Source: Bacteroides faecium (GTDB taxonomy: Bacteria; Bacteroidota; Bacteroidia; Bacteroidales; Bacteroidaceae). Taken from it: DNA of 64,000 nt. Below the pieces are notes generated by a model. It was not told the origin of the DNA. It saw only the letters and a list, made by a program, of their open reading frames with translations, and searched no databases. The stretch spans positions 558,001 to 622,000 of the forward strand of contig NZ_CP050831.1 in the NCBI RefSeq assembly GCF_012113595.1, read 5' to 3'. Position 1 is the first letter of the stretch. Each line of letters opens with the position of its first letter. The position numbers and the translations under genes are program-made. Positions 34,157-43,907 of this stretch are shown here, one piece after another.

Positions 34157-35062
34157 CTATAATTCCAACTTGGACAGGTCGAATCCGTTTTCAAGCATGG
34201 CTTCACGGATGATATCATACTTTTTCTTCATCACAGGATATTGAGCACAGATTTCCTGAATCTCGGCAGGAGTCTTCGCAAAAACGAAGTTCATCCATTG
34301 AGATAAATCCGTCTCCCTGGAAGGGGCATAGAGTGAATAAAAAGGCCAGTCCTCATCTTCTTCATCCACAAAAGAACGGTCGGGGTCATAGCTGATAAGC
34401 CCGTAATAGTAAAAATCCGTATCGTAAGGGGTAGCGTCATAACCAAAATAGAACCAGTCATACACACCCGCTTTCACCTCTTCGCTAGCTGCGTAGAAAG
34501 CGTCGGAAATAGTAAATAGCCCTCTGACTTCGGACATATATCTCGCCCAAAAAGTTGCGTTCACATCTGCCCTGATCTGCCTGAATTCTTCCTGCGGCAT
34601 TGTTTTCAGGCCGGATGTCACATTGCCTACGGCAATAAAGCTGCCACTGGCATAACAGTTCATGACTGTCGTTTCGCCATAAGAATCCATTTTTACCTCT
34701 TCTGCCAATATCACCGAAAACGGCAAATTCTTCTTCAGAAAATCATCCGGATATAAATCCAGCAATACCTCTTGCAGAAATTCAATGCCTTCATCCATTA
34801 CTTCCTGCTTCTGTTCGGGAGCGGTAATCTTAATACCGTTGTCAGAGGTGAAGTTAAATTTATAGTCCGCTTCAGTGGGATTGGTGATGATGACGGTCTG
34901 ATATTTCTGATAGAACTCATGGATAAAATGCCGGGTAGGGTCCGACGGGTCATCCTCCAGGACATTGTACTTGTCCGGCTGGTCGGACACGTTCAACGCA
35001 TCCTCATTATAACAGGAAGACATTCCTGCCAACAAACTTATTAACAATATAAATTTCCTCAT
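34157..35062 (-). CDS. SusCD-associated zinc-metallohydrolase-family lipoprotein, apparently without HExxH
   Basis: The 301-residue lipoprotein (lipobox in LISLLAGMSSC, Cys about 17) resembles the substrate import-associated zinc metallohydrolase lipoproteins that sit beside SusCD pairs: HFIHEFYQKYQT (about 46-57) and FKSTF-type NCYASGSFIAVGN. Family members normally carry HExxH. Here the only HE is HEFYQ, and the expected region reads MPQEEFRQIRADVNATFWA, so the zinc motif is missing. It may be a binding protein rather than an enzyme. It lies 10 bp after susD and 17 bp before the intact metalloprotease. Confidence 0.75.
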   Translation of the reverse strand: MRKFILLISLLAGMSSCYNEDALNVSDQPDKYNVLEDDPSDPTRHFIHEFYQKYQTVIITNPTEADYKFNFTSDNGIKITAPEQKQEVMDEGIEFLQEVLLDLYPDDFLKKNLPFSVILAEEVKMDSYGETTVMNCYASGSFIAVGNVTSGLKTMPQEEFRQIRADVNATFWARYMSEVRGLFTISDAFYAASEEVKAGVYDWFYFGYDATPYDTDFYYYGLISYDPDRSFVDEEDEDWPFYSLYAPSRETDLSQWMNFVFAKTPAEIQEICAQYPVMKKKYDIIREAMLENGFDLSKLEL

Positions 35063-35072
35063 AATCAGTCAA

Positions 35073-36548
35073 TTATTTAATAGGTTCACTAACCGGACGT
35101 TCAAATATCTCAATTTCCGTATTCCTGTCTCTCTCGCTTTTAGGAATCGGCAATACATACCCCTTTTTGTCCTGAAGCTTGAAAACATCTCCCGCACCCT
35201 CTGTTTCTTTCGAGGTATATGTGTGTTGCAGAGGCGGACAGCCATATCTGCGCAAATCAAACCAACGGAAACCTTCAAAGGCCAATTCACGGCGACGCTC
35301 CTTACGCACAGTAGCCACAATCCCTTCGGGGTCGATAACCAGGGGATCAGCTCCCTGTTTCATCCTGTTATCCCGAAGTTCATTCAGGTCGGCAAGCGCC
35401 TTGTTCGTATTGCCGGACACTGCATAAGCTTCCGCACGGTTCAAATAGGCTTCCGAAATGCGGAAGGCATTCGAGTAGACTGTTGCCGAATTGCTTTTCC
35501 ACTTAAAGGGAGTATAGAAACAATACTCTTTCGCAGAAGGGCTGGTCTGACGTCCCACCGTATTCTTAAAGTACCGTACAAGGCGCAAATCATCTGCCGA
35601 ATACAATGCCAGCAAATCATCAGACACCACTATCTGTCCCGCATACCTGTAATCTTCTCCCATGTGCGACTCGAATGTAGTGACTCCATAGGACAACAGG
35701 ATTTCTTTATTGGCAACGGAAAAGAAATTATGGCTATCGTCTTCGCGCAACTTATAAAGGGGATGGGAAGTCGCCCTCAACACGGAATCGCAATATAAAA
35801 CCGTTTCATCATATTTTTCCTGGAAAAGAGCAATACGCGACGCCAGCAGATAAGCACTCGGCAAGTTCGGACGGAAGATAGTCTTTTCACCGTCCACTGC
35901 CTTGAAACACTGGATAGCCCGGATGATGTCTCCTTCCATTTTCGCATAGACCACGGCATTGGTTGCCCGTTTCATCATTCTATCCGACAAACTGACTTCA
36001 TCATTGACCGGTACACAGAGATCTTGGTCTGCCGTAGCGGGAGTGTAAGGTTGCCCGTACAGATTGGCAAGCATGAAATATGAAAGAGCTCGCATGAAAT
36101 AGGCCTCACCGGCCAAGTCCCGGCGTTCCATGTCCGTCCCGTTCATTTCGGGAAGCTGGTCGAGGATGATGTTGGTCATCAGAATTTTATGATAATAGGA
36201 ATTCCACGCCACATCGGATGAAAACTCATTCGACATGCCGACTTCCGGATTTGCCTGCCAGGTATAGTATGCCCATACGGATTCTCTGAAGTCATTAGAC
36301 AAAGGAGTGGGACGGGTCCCATAGTAGCATTGGTCCTGCACATCATCGGTCATATACTCCAGATAGGGATGAGGTATCTCCCTGGCTTTCGTCTTCATCA
36401 CCTCGCCGAAGAAGAACTCCTTATAGTCCTTGACCGACTTGGGTATCATCAAATCCTGTGAACTTTCTTCTAAAAAGTCGCCACATGATGACAGTATGCC
36501 CGCAAGCAATAAGATATATAAATTATACTTTTTCATCATTGTTTCCAT
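35073..36548 (-). CDS. SusD/RagB-family nutrient-binding lipoprotein
   Basis: A 491-residue surface lipoprotein with signal sequence and lipobox LLLAGILSSCGDFLEES (Cys about 22). TPR-like helices of the SusD fold include GEAYFMRALSYFMLANLYGQPY (first half) and the C-terminal RAEAYAVSGNTNKALADLNE and RRRELAFEGFRWFDLRRYG. It forms a lid on the adjacent SusC pore in characterised pairs. Two bases separate it from susC, so expression is coupled. The ligand is unknown. Confidence 0.93.
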   Translation of the reverse strand: METMMKKYNLYILLLAGILSSCGDFLEESSQDLMIPKSVKDYKEFFFGEVMKTKAREIPHPYLEYMTDDVQDQCYYGTRPTPLSNDFRESVWAYYTWQANPEVGMSNEFSSDVAWNSYYHKILMTNIILDQLPEMNGTDMERRDLAGEAYFMRALSYFMLANLYGQPYTPATADQDLCVPVNDEVSLSDRMMKRATNAVVYAKMEGDIIRAIQCFKAVDGEKTIFRPNLPSAYLLASRIALFQEKYDETVLYCDSVLRATSHPLYKLREDDSHNFFSVANKEILLSYGVTTFESHMGEDYRYAGQIVVSDDLLALYSADDLRLVRYFKNTVGRQTSPSAKEYCFYTPFKWKSNSATVYSNAFRISEAYLNRAEAYAVSGNTNKALADLNELRDNRMKQGADPLVIDPEGIVATVRKERRRELAFEGFRWFDLRRYGCPPLQHTYTSKETEGAGDVFKLQDKKGYVLPIPKSERDRNTEIEIFERPVSEPIK

Positions 36549-36550
36549 AA

Positions 36551-39500
36551 TTAAAGAGTTATACTAAAGCGAAGTGAATACGAACGCTGCGGCGGAATAC
36601 TCCGCGAACCCAGTCCTATTTGTTCCGGATCTCTTCCCTTCAAGGCTTTGTCTTTAATGACAAACACATTGCCGGCATCGAAACTGACACTTGCGCCTTT
36701 CAGGAAAACAGGCTTCAGCCATTCCCGTTTGAGGTCGTAACGGACAGACATCGAGCGGCATCTGAGGAAACTGCCCGAAACGACTCTGATATCACTCTTA
36801 TTATACATATCCCAACCGTTATCCGCAATGCGATAAGTCACATCTCTCTCATTAATCGTCAGACTCTTATCTGACAGTACCGGTATATTGGTCCTGTCTT
36901 CATCGCCCGGTTCTCTCCAACGGTTCACAAACTCACTGGACATATTCTGATCCGGATAAGGAAGGCGCTGCCCGGACGATTCGTACAAATCGTTCAAGCG
37001 GAGCTTATTGCCGAAGCTGAATGAGAACAATGCATTGAACGTGATATTCTTATAGCGCAGATAAGTAGAGAAGCCCCCTGTCAAGTCAGGTTCGCGCTTT
37101 CCGGAAAGCACAAAGGCGCGGTCATACATTTCCTGTTGTGAATGGACAACTGTGTTTCCTTCTTCATCCTTTTCATTGATATCCTTGAAAGTAGGATAGC
37201 CATTCGCGTCCAGCTTATCGAATTTATAGGAATAGAAGCTGTTGACAGCATTCCCATTGCTTACCAGCGTACCCGAGATATAGTCTTCCCAAGTGACAGC
37301 CGAATTTCCGGCATTCAGCACCTTATTGTAGTTCTTTCCCGTATTGAATGAGAGACTCCACATCCAGTTTTTGGTCTGAACCGGCACAAAAGACACTGCC
37401 AGGTCCCATCCTTTGTTTTCCACGTCTCCGTCATTAATGGATACACTCATCGCCCCCGTGGAAGGAGCTACATTCTTCGTGACCACCTGGTCGACGCCCT
37501 TTTTATAATATACATCGAGCGAGCCATAGATCCGGTTATTCCAGAAAGCCCAGTCGAGTGCTATATTATACGACCGCGTCTTTTCCCATTTCAACTTATT
37601 ATTCGGCAGTTTGTGAAGGGTGGACACATATTCCTGCGGCAATGCTTCCAGCGTTCCCAAGCTTGCTATCAGATTGGGTGTCTGGTCCGGGTGTACATTA
37701 CCCTGTATGCCATACGAAGCACGGACTGCCAAATCATTCAGGAAGTTGACATTCTTCATAAACTTCTCATTGATAACGTTCCAGCGTGTAGAAACCGACC
37801 ATATAGGCAGAAAGCGCACGCTCCGGCTCTGACCGAACTTATTGGAACCGTCCGTCCTTATGTTAAAGTTCAGGATATAGCGGCTGTCATAGACATACGC
37901 CGCCGTAGCGTAAAGCGAAACTACATTATTCTTCGTATCGGTCACCACATCCGGGCTGTTCTTCATCAAAGTTCCGTATCTTGTCCATACAGTAGGGTCA
38001 ATGTCTACAAACTTCTTACCTCTGTCCGGCAGATAACCATACTGTGTAGACCGCAGACCGTCATACTTGGAAGACCTGACTTCCTGACCGATACTTCCGG
38101 AAATCTCATGTTTGCCGAAACTATGCATCAGGCTCATGCTATTTCTCCAGGTATAAGAGGTATGGCGGGTGTTCGATGTCACCAGCTCTCCACCGAACGG
38201 AAGCAGACACCTCTGTTCGGCAAAAACCGGGTCTTCCAACGGATTCGGCAACATCGTACCATAGGGAGTCAGTCTCATGGAAGAGATGTAGTACGATTGC
38301 TCATCCGCCCAGTTTTCCTGCGTCACATGACTTCTCGAAAGTCCCAGGATAGACGAGAACTTCAGCCATGAGGCTGGTTTCCAGTCCAGGTTAATAGCTA
38401 CGTCAATGGCTGAGTTGTCATTTTTGTTTCCGCTATGGTTCAGTTCATTAACGATATTATAAGGTAAATTGCCATTATAGCCCGACGCATTGGAATAAAA
38501 ATGCAAATCATTGGAAGCTGTCCGCAAAGGAATAGCCCGCGAGGTGTTATAGGCATACTCGTACACATCAATAGAAGTATGAGGGCGATCCGCCTTAGAG
38601 AGCGAGCCGCTTACTTTTAATCCTAATTGCAGGTTCCGGTTGATCCGGGTATTTATTTTAGCCAGCACGTTATAACGTTCCAGCCCTTCCCCGATTGTGA
38701 CACTCTGGTTATTGGCATATCCTACGGACATATAATAATTGGCACGGTCGTTACCGCCCGAGATGGCTACCGAATGTTGATGGGTAAATGCCGTACGGAA
38801 TAACAAATCATACCAGTCTGTATTCAACCCCTTCAATGCCTTTACTTCTTGCAGAAAGTCCTGATAGGAGATATCCTTATTCCACAACTGCTGTAATGCC
38901 CCTTCATAACCGATATCCGACGGCTTATAACTTCCGAAAGCGAGTCCTCTTTCGTGCATCTCGATAGACATATCAATTCTGTCTGCGGAATTCATCCTGA
39001 ACATTTTATCATAAGTGGGGGGAGCCGTTATCCCCAGTGTAGCAGTGTATGAGATGCTGGGCTTCTGGCTTTTGCCCTGTTTGGTAGTCACCACAATCAC
39101 CCCATTGGCAGCCTTTATACCGTAGATAGCCGTAGCACTGGCATCTTTCAGGATATCCACCCGTTCAATATCTTCCGGATTCACGGAACCGATTGCATTT
39201 CCAATCAAATTAATCTTGTCAGGACTGTTCAACTCTTCCGTGGAGATATTGACCGGTTCTTCCAGAATGATCCCGTCAACCACCCACACCGGCTCTCTGT
39301 TTCCGGTAATGGAAGAAGAACCCCGGATTCTGATTTTAGGAGCTGCTCCCGGAGTGGAAGACATATTCATTACAGCCACACCCGGCAGGCGCCCTTGCAA
39401 CATTCTGTCAATGGACAAGTACTCTCCCCCTATCAGGTCCGCTCCCTTTATAGAAGAAATAGAGCTGGCCAGCTTGCGTCTGTCAATCTCCTGATACCCT

Positions 39501-40099
39501 GTCACGACCACCTCGTCAATGGATTTCACGTCCGACTTCATCACTACTCTCAAAGGTTTTCCGATGACGACTTTTACCTCTTCCACCATCATTCCCAGAT
39601 AAGAGACTTGCAATAACGGTTCTTTCTGCTGCAACAGGCTGATTGAGAATTTACCCTCACTGTCCGTTATAGTCGAATGGTCTGTTTTCATTAACTTAAT
39701 ATAAGCTCCCGGCAATGGCAGTCCGTCTTCATCTACCACAACTCCCGCAGCAATACGAGATTCATTCTTAGGCTGTTGATAAACAATCGTCACGATGTTT
39801 CCTTCAATTTCGTAAGTATAGCCCGTATTTGACAATACCTTATCCAACACCTCGCCTATCGGCTGACTGTTACTCCGCACAGTGATGCGAGGCATGTTTT
39901 TCACTTGTTCCGTGCTATAAATAAAGTTCAGACCTGTCTGTACCTTCACAGCATCAAAAAATTCTTTTACCGTAGCAGACTTCAGATTTAAGGATACCCT
40001 CTTTGCACTCGACTGCGATGTAGCCAACACCGGCGTAAACAACAGGAAAATGAAACAGAGAATCATAACAATACGTTCACGAGCTCTCTTTTTTTGCAT
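36551..40099 (-). CDS. SusC/RagA-family TonB-dependent receptor with STN signalling domain
   Basis: This 1182-residue outer-membrane transporter has a signal segment (IVMILCFIFLLFTPVLATSQ) and then an N-terminal STN domain (about 40-105, VKEFFDAVKVQTGLNFIYS). A carboxypeptidase-regulatory beta-sandwich (about 118-190, AAGVVVDEDGLPLPGAYIKL) precedes the TonB box/plug region (DEVVVTGYQEIDRRKLASSI, about 195-310) and the 22-strand barrel. STN-bearing receptors pass substrate signals to FecR-type anti-sigma factors, and the next upstream genes are exactly fecR and an ECF sigma. It is likely autoregulated by import. Confidence 0.94.
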   Translation of the reverse strand: MQKKRARERIVMILCFIFLLFTPVLATSQSSAKRVSLNLKSATVKEFFDAVKVQTGLNFIYSTEQVKNMPRITVRSNSQPIGEVLDKVLSNTGYTYEIEGNIVTIVYQQPKNESRIAAGVVVDEDGLPLPGAYIKLMKTDHSTITDSEGKFSISLLQQKEPLLQVSYLGMMVEEVKVVIGKPLRVVMKSDVKSIDEVVVTGYQEIDRRKLASSISSIKGADLIGGEYLSIDRMLQGRLPGVAVMNMSSTPGAAPKIRIRGSSSITGNREPVWVVDGIILEEPVNISTEELNSPDKINLIGNAIGSVNPEDIERVDILKDASATAIYGIKAANGVIVVTTKQGKSQKPSISYTATLGITAPPTYDKMFRMNSADRIDMSIEMHERGLAFGSYKPSDIGYEGALQQLWNKDISYQDFLQEVKALKGLNTDWYDLLFRTAFTHQHSVAISGGNDRANYYMSVGYANNQSVTIGEGLERYNVLAKINTRINRNLQLGLKVSGSLSKADRPHTSIDVYEYAYNTSRAIPLRTASNDLHFYSNASGYNGNLPYNIVNELNHSGNKNDNSAIDVAINLDWKPASWLKFSSILGLSRSHVTQENWADEQSYYISSMRLTPYGTMLPNPLEDPVFAEQRCLLPFGGELVTSNTRHTSYTWRNSMSLMHSFGKHEISGSIGQEVRSSKYDGLRSTQYGYLPDRGKKFVDIDPTVWTRYGTLMKNSPDVVTDTKNNVVSLYATAAYVYDSRYILNFNIRTDGSNKFGQSRSVRFLPIWSVSTRWNVINEKFMKNVNFLNDLAVRASYGIQGNVHPDQTPNLIASLGTLEALPQEYVSTLHKLPNNKLKWEKTRSYNIALDWAFWNNRIYGSLDVYYKKGVDQVVTKNVAPSTGAMSVSINDGDVENKGWDLAVSFVPVQTKNWMWSLSFNTGKNYNKVLNAGNSAVTWEDYISGTLVSNGNAVNSFYSYKFDKLDANGYPTFKDINEKDEEGNTVVHSQQEMYDRAFVLSGKREPDLTGGFSTYLRYKNITFNALFSFSFGNKLRLNDLYESSGQRLPYPDQNMSSEFVNRWREPGDEDRTNIPVLSDKSLTINERDVTYRIADNGWDMYNKSDIRVVSGSFLRCRSMSVRYDLKREWLKPVFLKGASVSFDAGNVFVIKDKALKGRDPEQIGLGSRSIPPQRSYSLRFSITL

Positions 40100-40150
40100 G
40101 TGCCCTCCTTTTTTAGAATAGTATTAGTAATAGGTAATTTGCTTATTTTC

Positions 40151-41335
40151 TTATTTTCTTATAACAATGCTTTCTCCCCGGACTTCCGCCTCCAGATGCG
40201 TCACACGTTGTATGGCTTTCAGTATGGGGGATATAGAACCGTAACGATCAATATCACCCGTAAAGCGTATTTTCTTGATGTCTTCCGATTCAAATATGAT
40301 TTCTTTATTATACCAACGGGATATCACGTTCATCAAACTTTCCAACGAGCAGTTGTCAAAAACAAAGCGTCCGTTATTCCAGGCAACATAAGGTTCTATG
40401 TCTACCTCACTAATCTGCACTTCCTGCGTTGCGGCATGAAGCACAGCCAGTTCTCCGGGTTTTATCTTATATTCTCCCCCCAGATTAGGCAGGACGCTGA
40501 CGGAGCCGTTTACCAGGACTACTTTCGTGATTCCGGCCATATAGGTATTGACATTAAAGGAAGTGCCATATTGGCGGACCACTCCATTTGCCGTTACCAC
40601 CCGGAAAGGACGTTTGCTGTCTTTAGCCACCTCAAAATAGGCTTCACCGTCCAGATAAACCGTACGGCTGCCGCTAGAGAAATGCGACGGATACTTTAAC
40701 GTTGTATTATAGTTCAAATGTACCCTCGTCCCGTCCTCGAATGTCATCCAGAATTCGCTGTCATCATATGTAGACAGTTTGTTATTCTCCGCCACAGGGG
40801 TTTCTACCGGCATATCTTCTTCCGCTTGAGGTTTTGCCGACGGCGGAACGAGTAATTTCACAATCGTATCCTGTATCGAACTGGCAGGTGCTGATTTCAA
40901 GTCTACCTGCTGCCCGTTCGTCAAGACAAGTGTCGCCTTTTGTTTTCCCATTTGCTCCGAACGAATCATTGCGATACGGGTTTCTTCCGAGATTACCGGT
41001 TTGGAATCCATCCGATATGTTCCCCAAAGCCAGACGGCAAGTCCTATCACGGGTATCATAAAGATAGCAGCGTAACGTCCTATCCTGCCCCAACGCATAG
41101 TCCGGACAGGGAAATGCTCTTTCTGAAACCGTTGCCATGCACGTTCTTCATCCACTCGGGCAAACTCCCGATACCGGTCTGCCAGACAAGTTTCCCGCAT
41201 CATACGTTCATAGTTCTCTCTATTTTCCGGAGAACTATCAAGCCATAATTGCAACTGTTCTTTATCTTCTTCCGAAGCATATCCCAGCAACTGATCATGG
41301 ATAATGGAGTTTATACTTCTTTTACGCTTCATCAT
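40151..41335 (-). CDS. FecR-family anti-sigma factor
   Basis: The 394-residue inner-membrane protein has a cytoplasmic N-terminal sigma-binding region (about 1-85, with DEERAWQRF), one transmembrane helix (about 88-108, AAIFMIPVIGLAVWLW) and a periplasmic FecR domain. Landmarks are FWMTFEDGTRVHLNYNTTLK, YLDGEAYFEVAKDSKRPF and the C-terminal DUF4974-like SLESLMNVISRWYNKEI. It is expected to receive the signal from the STN domain of the adjacent receptor and release the sigma factor. It lies 51 bp upstream of susC. Confidence 0.92.
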   Translation of the reverse strand: MMKRKRSINSIIHDQLLGYASEEDKEQLQLWLDSSPENRENYERMMRETCLADRYREFARVDEERAWQRFQKEHFPVRTMRWGRIGRYAAIFMIPVIGLAVWLWGTYRMDSKPVISEETRIAMIRSEQMGKQKATLVLTNGQQVDLKSAPASSIQDTIVKLLVPPSAKPQAEEDMPVETPVAENNKLSTYDDSEFWMTFEDGTRVHLNYNTTLKYPSHFSSGSRTVYLDGEAYFEVAKDSKRPFRVVTANGVVRQYGTSFNVNTYMAGITKVVLVNGSVSVLPNLGGEYKIKPGELAVLHAATQEVQISEVDIEPYVAWNNGRFVFDNCSLESLMNVISRWYNKEIIFESEDIKKIRFTGDIDRYGSISPILKAIQRVTHLEAEVRGESIVIRK

Positions 41336-41534
41336 ATTATTTCATACTTATTTATATCAAAGACGATTAAGCAAAAAGAATGAGGGACAAGTTTCCGAAC
41401 TATTTTCTTCAAAAAGATATTTTTATAATTCAGAATTAGTTCTTTTTGCACAAAATCAGCCACATACAACGAACATTTTGTTCATTGCAAACAGGTGTTA
41501 ACAAATGTAGTCAGTCGAGTATTTATATCTTATT

Positions 41535-42104
41535 TTATGGAAGCAGCAGTTGGAGCAACAAGAACTGATAGGAACTCAGTTTTTTCCGAAGGATGGACAT
41601 CGCCCTTTTCTTCTGTGTCTTTACCGTTTCAATAGAGACATGAAGCGCCTGGGCTACTTCCTCATTCTTTTTGCCTTCCATATACATCAGGAACACTTCA
41701 CGGCAACGTTCCGGCAAAGCATCAATCGTTTCAAAAAGCCGGCGATAGACTTCCTCACTAAAAAATCCCTCTTCATCCTCTTCTCCTGTCCGATAAGCCG
41801 GATGAGCGTCGAGCATTTTCTGTAGATAGTTACCTTCTATGTTTTTGTGTTTCAGATAATCAAGTGAAGCGTTCCGGACGGAATTATACAAATAGGCTTT
41901 AAAAGATACCAGTGATTGAAATACCATCTTCTTCGCCCAGATAGTAGAAAACAATTCCTGCACAATGTCTTCCGCTGATTCGGAAGTGCCTATAATCTGA
42001 ATCGCATAGCAAACCAACCCTTTATAATAACTCTTATAAAGCAGTCGGAAGGCTGTGACATCCAGCTTATTTATCTGTTCTATTGAAATCTCATTGCTAC
42101 CCAT
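41535..42104 (-). CDS. ECF-type RNA polymerase sigma-70 factor
   Basis: A 189-residue sigma factor starting at MGSNEISIEQINK; a nine-residue upstream extension would need a TTG start. Region 2 includes LYKSYYKGLVCYAIQII and SAEDIVQELFSTIW, and region 4 includes LPERCREVFLMYMEGKKNEE and SIETVKTQKKRAMSIL. It belongs to the Bacteroides group that pairs with FecR and SusC. A TAAATTTG box lies at 42129-42136. It presumably directs transcription of the downstream susCD-peptidase operon. The 200-bp gap to fecR shows no gene. Confidence 0.92.
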   Translation of the reverse strand: MGSNEISIEQINKLDVTAFRLLYKSYYKGLVCYAIQIIGTSESAEDIVQELFSTIWAKKMVFQSLVSFKAYLYNSVRNASLDYLKHKNIEGNYLQKMLDAHPAYRTGEEDEEGFFSEEVYRRLFETIDALPERCREVFLMYMEGKKNEEVAQALHVSIETVKTQKKRAMSILRKKLSSYQFLLLQLLLP

Positions 42105-42190
42105 TGCAGGAGTTTTGCGCCAAAAATACAAATTTAATAATAATATCCTATACAGAAGAACGGATATTTTTCTTCAGGGCAACAAAGAAA

Positions 42191-42237
42191 AAAAAATCCC
42201 CGGCAACCTTTTTCAGAAAGGTTGTCGGGGATTTTTA
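42191..42237 (-). terminator. strong bidirectional terminator upstream of the sigma gene
   Basis: AATCCCCGGCAACCTTT (from 42197) pairs with AAAGGTTGTCGGGGATT (to 42234) with one G-T, is flanked by A-run and T-run, and ends the DUF2795 transcript on the minus strand. Confidence 0.9.
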
Positions 42238-42257
42238 TATGCTCGGTCATTTATAAA

Positions 42258-42479
42258 TTAATACTCTTCCTCGTTAAAGAAAAAATCTTCCTTACTAGGA
42301 TAATCCGGCCAAATATCTTCGATACTCTCATAGATTTCGCCCTCATCTTCCATCTCTTGGAGATTCTCAATAACTTCAAGAGGAGCACCCGAACGCATGG
42401 CATAATCAATCAATTCGTCCTTGGTTGCCGGCCAGGGAGCATCTTCAAGTTTTGATGCTAGTTCCAATGTCCAATACAT
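42258..42479 (-). CDS. DUF2795 family small acidic protein
   Basis: The 73-residue protein MYWTLELASKLEDAPWPATK...YAMRSGAPLEVIENLQEMED is a DUF2795 member: the PATKDELIDYA and GAPLEVIENL segments are the recognisable core of this helical domain. Acidic C-terminal tail (YESIEDIWPDYPSKEDFFFNEEEY-type). Function is unknown. It stands alone with its own terminator. Confidence 0.85.
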   Translation of the reverse strand: MYWTLELASKLEDAPWPATKDELIDYAMRSGAPLEVIENLQEMEDEGEIYESIEDIWPDYPSKEDFFFNEEEY

Positions 42480-42552
42480 AATTTTGAGTATTTAAAGTGA
42501 ATACTTAATTTGTCTTGCTTTCTATTTTTCGGCAAAAGTATAATAAAATCTA

Positions 42553-43116
42553 TCATTTCCAACTATTATCCCAAAATATTTCGTTGTTTTGTTCATCAAA
42601 ATTAATTTTTCGGGATAAAACAAACAAATAATCTGATAATCTGTTGACAAAAGCTAGGACTTTAGGCGAAATTGTACAAGTTTCGGATAAAGTCAGAATA
42701 CGTCTTTCCGCTCTCCGGCAAACAGTACGGCAGATGTGGCAAACAGATGCCCCCCGACTTCCGCCCGGAATAATAAACGCGCAAAGTTCCGGTAGTTGCT
42801 CGTCCAGTTTATCTATCTCCTGTTCGATACTTTCCACATCTTCCGAAGAGATTATACTGGCAGGTTTCAGTTGTGTCTTCTCCTGGTCGGTGGCAAGATG
42901 TGACCCGATAGCGAAGAGCTTATGCTGAATACCCAGGACAAAGTCACGGTCTGCCTCATCCAGCAGATAAGTATGTAACCATCCTAAATGGGAATTCAGT
43001 TCATCCACTGTTCCGTAGGCTTCCAGACGGATATGAGTTTTCGGTACACGGCTACCGCCAACCAGGCTGGTAGTCCCTTTATCACCGGTTTTTGTATATA
43101 CAAGGCTCTTTTTCAT
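42553..43116 (-). CDS. cob(I)alamin adenosyltransferase, PduO type
   Basis: This 187-residue enzyme transfers the adenosyl group of ATP to cobalamin, making coenzyme B12 for methylmalonyl-CoA mutase and other radical enzymes. The ATP-binding N-terminus TKTGDKGTTSLVGGSRVPK (about 8-26), RLEAYGTVDELNSHLGW (about 31-47) and the C-terminal CHICRTVCRRAERR (about 125-138) are classic PduO features. Bacteroides scavenge B12 and use the succinate-propionate pathway, which fits. It is not linked to other cobamide genes here. Confidence 0.94.
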   Translation of the reverse strand: MKKSLVYTKTGDKGTTSLVGGSRVPKTHIRLEAYGTVDELNSHLGWLHTYLLDEADRDFVLGIQHKLFAIGSHLATDQEKTQLKPASIISSEDVESIEQEIDKLDEQLPELCAFIIPGGSRGASVCHICRTVCRRAERRILTLSETCTISPKVLAFVNRLSDYLFVLSRKINFDEQNNEIFWDNSWK

Positions 43117-43163
43117 AATGTTCTTTTTTTAGTCATCTATATAAGGTAAACGTACAAAGGTTC

Positions 43164-43787
43164 TCAGAAGTTGACGATATAATGCTGTTTTATTTTTGTT
43201 TTATCAAAAAAGAGCAGACCGAGGTCGTATAAGTCAAAAGTAATCCCTACCCGCTCGTCCTCTTGCAATCGTTGCCAAAGCGCTTTCATCTCTTTCGAAT
43301 AGCAGATGCCATGTACGACAAATACACTTTTCAGAGTAGTCCGCTGCGCACAGATACCAAACACTTCTTCCAATAATTCAGGATTCCGGTAATCATTCAG
43401 ATAGAGAAAATCGACCGGAACGTCCGTATCCAGGAACAGCTCCGACAAGTCAGGAGCAAAAAGATACTCAGCAGAAGGTTTAGCCGATTGAAGGTAAAGT
43501 GAGGTCACCGAAGGACGACCTACTTCAACGATAGTGGCAGGTTGCACCTTATTCACCAGCCGGAACAAGAAACGATTTACTTTTTGTGAACCTTTACTGT
43601 ACCCACGCTCTCTTACCAACTTCTTCTGTTCCTTTTTCAAAGAATCGTAAGCATAATAAGGCATTTTTTCATATATCACATCTGTTATCAGACTGAAAGC
43701 AAAAGGGGAATGTACACCATATCCGCAACGATAACGGAAACGGGAAAGCCAGATAAAAGGTCTTTTTATACAGAGTAGAAGATTCAT
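43164..43787 (-). CDS. degenerate class I methyltransferase-like protein
   Basis: The 207-residue protein opens with a basic, Arg-rich segment (RPFIWLSRFRYRCGYGVHSP) and has a Rossmann-like ATIVEVGRPSVTSLYL stretch (about 82-97), where the usual E-x-G-x-G-x-S SAM motif of O-methyltransferases is altered to EVGRPSVT. VPVDFLYLNDYRNPELLEEVF fits the family's fourth strand. Homologues are widespread in Bacteroides with unknown role; catalysis is doubtful because the glycine-rich loop is eroded. It ends 47 bp before the adenosyltransferase start. Confidence 0.65.
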   Translation of the reverse strand: MNLLLCIKRPFIWLSRFRYRCGYGVHSPFAFSLITDVIYEKMPYYAYDSLKKEQKKLVRERGYSKGSQKVNRFLFRLVNKVQPATIVEVGRPSVTSLYLQSAKPSAEYLFAPDLSELFLDTDVPVDFLYLNDYRNPELLEEVFGICAQRTTLKSVFVVHGICYSKEMKALWQRLQEDERVGITFDLYDLGLLFFDKTKIKQHYIVNF

Positions 43788-43907
43788 AAAACCATCATTC
43801 GTTTTTTATTCGTAACGCAAAGATATGTTTTTTTATCTCACAGAAGCAAACCGGGAAAGAAATGTTATAAATATTCGGCAATTTAAGGAAGCGGATTTCA
43901 TTAGAAA

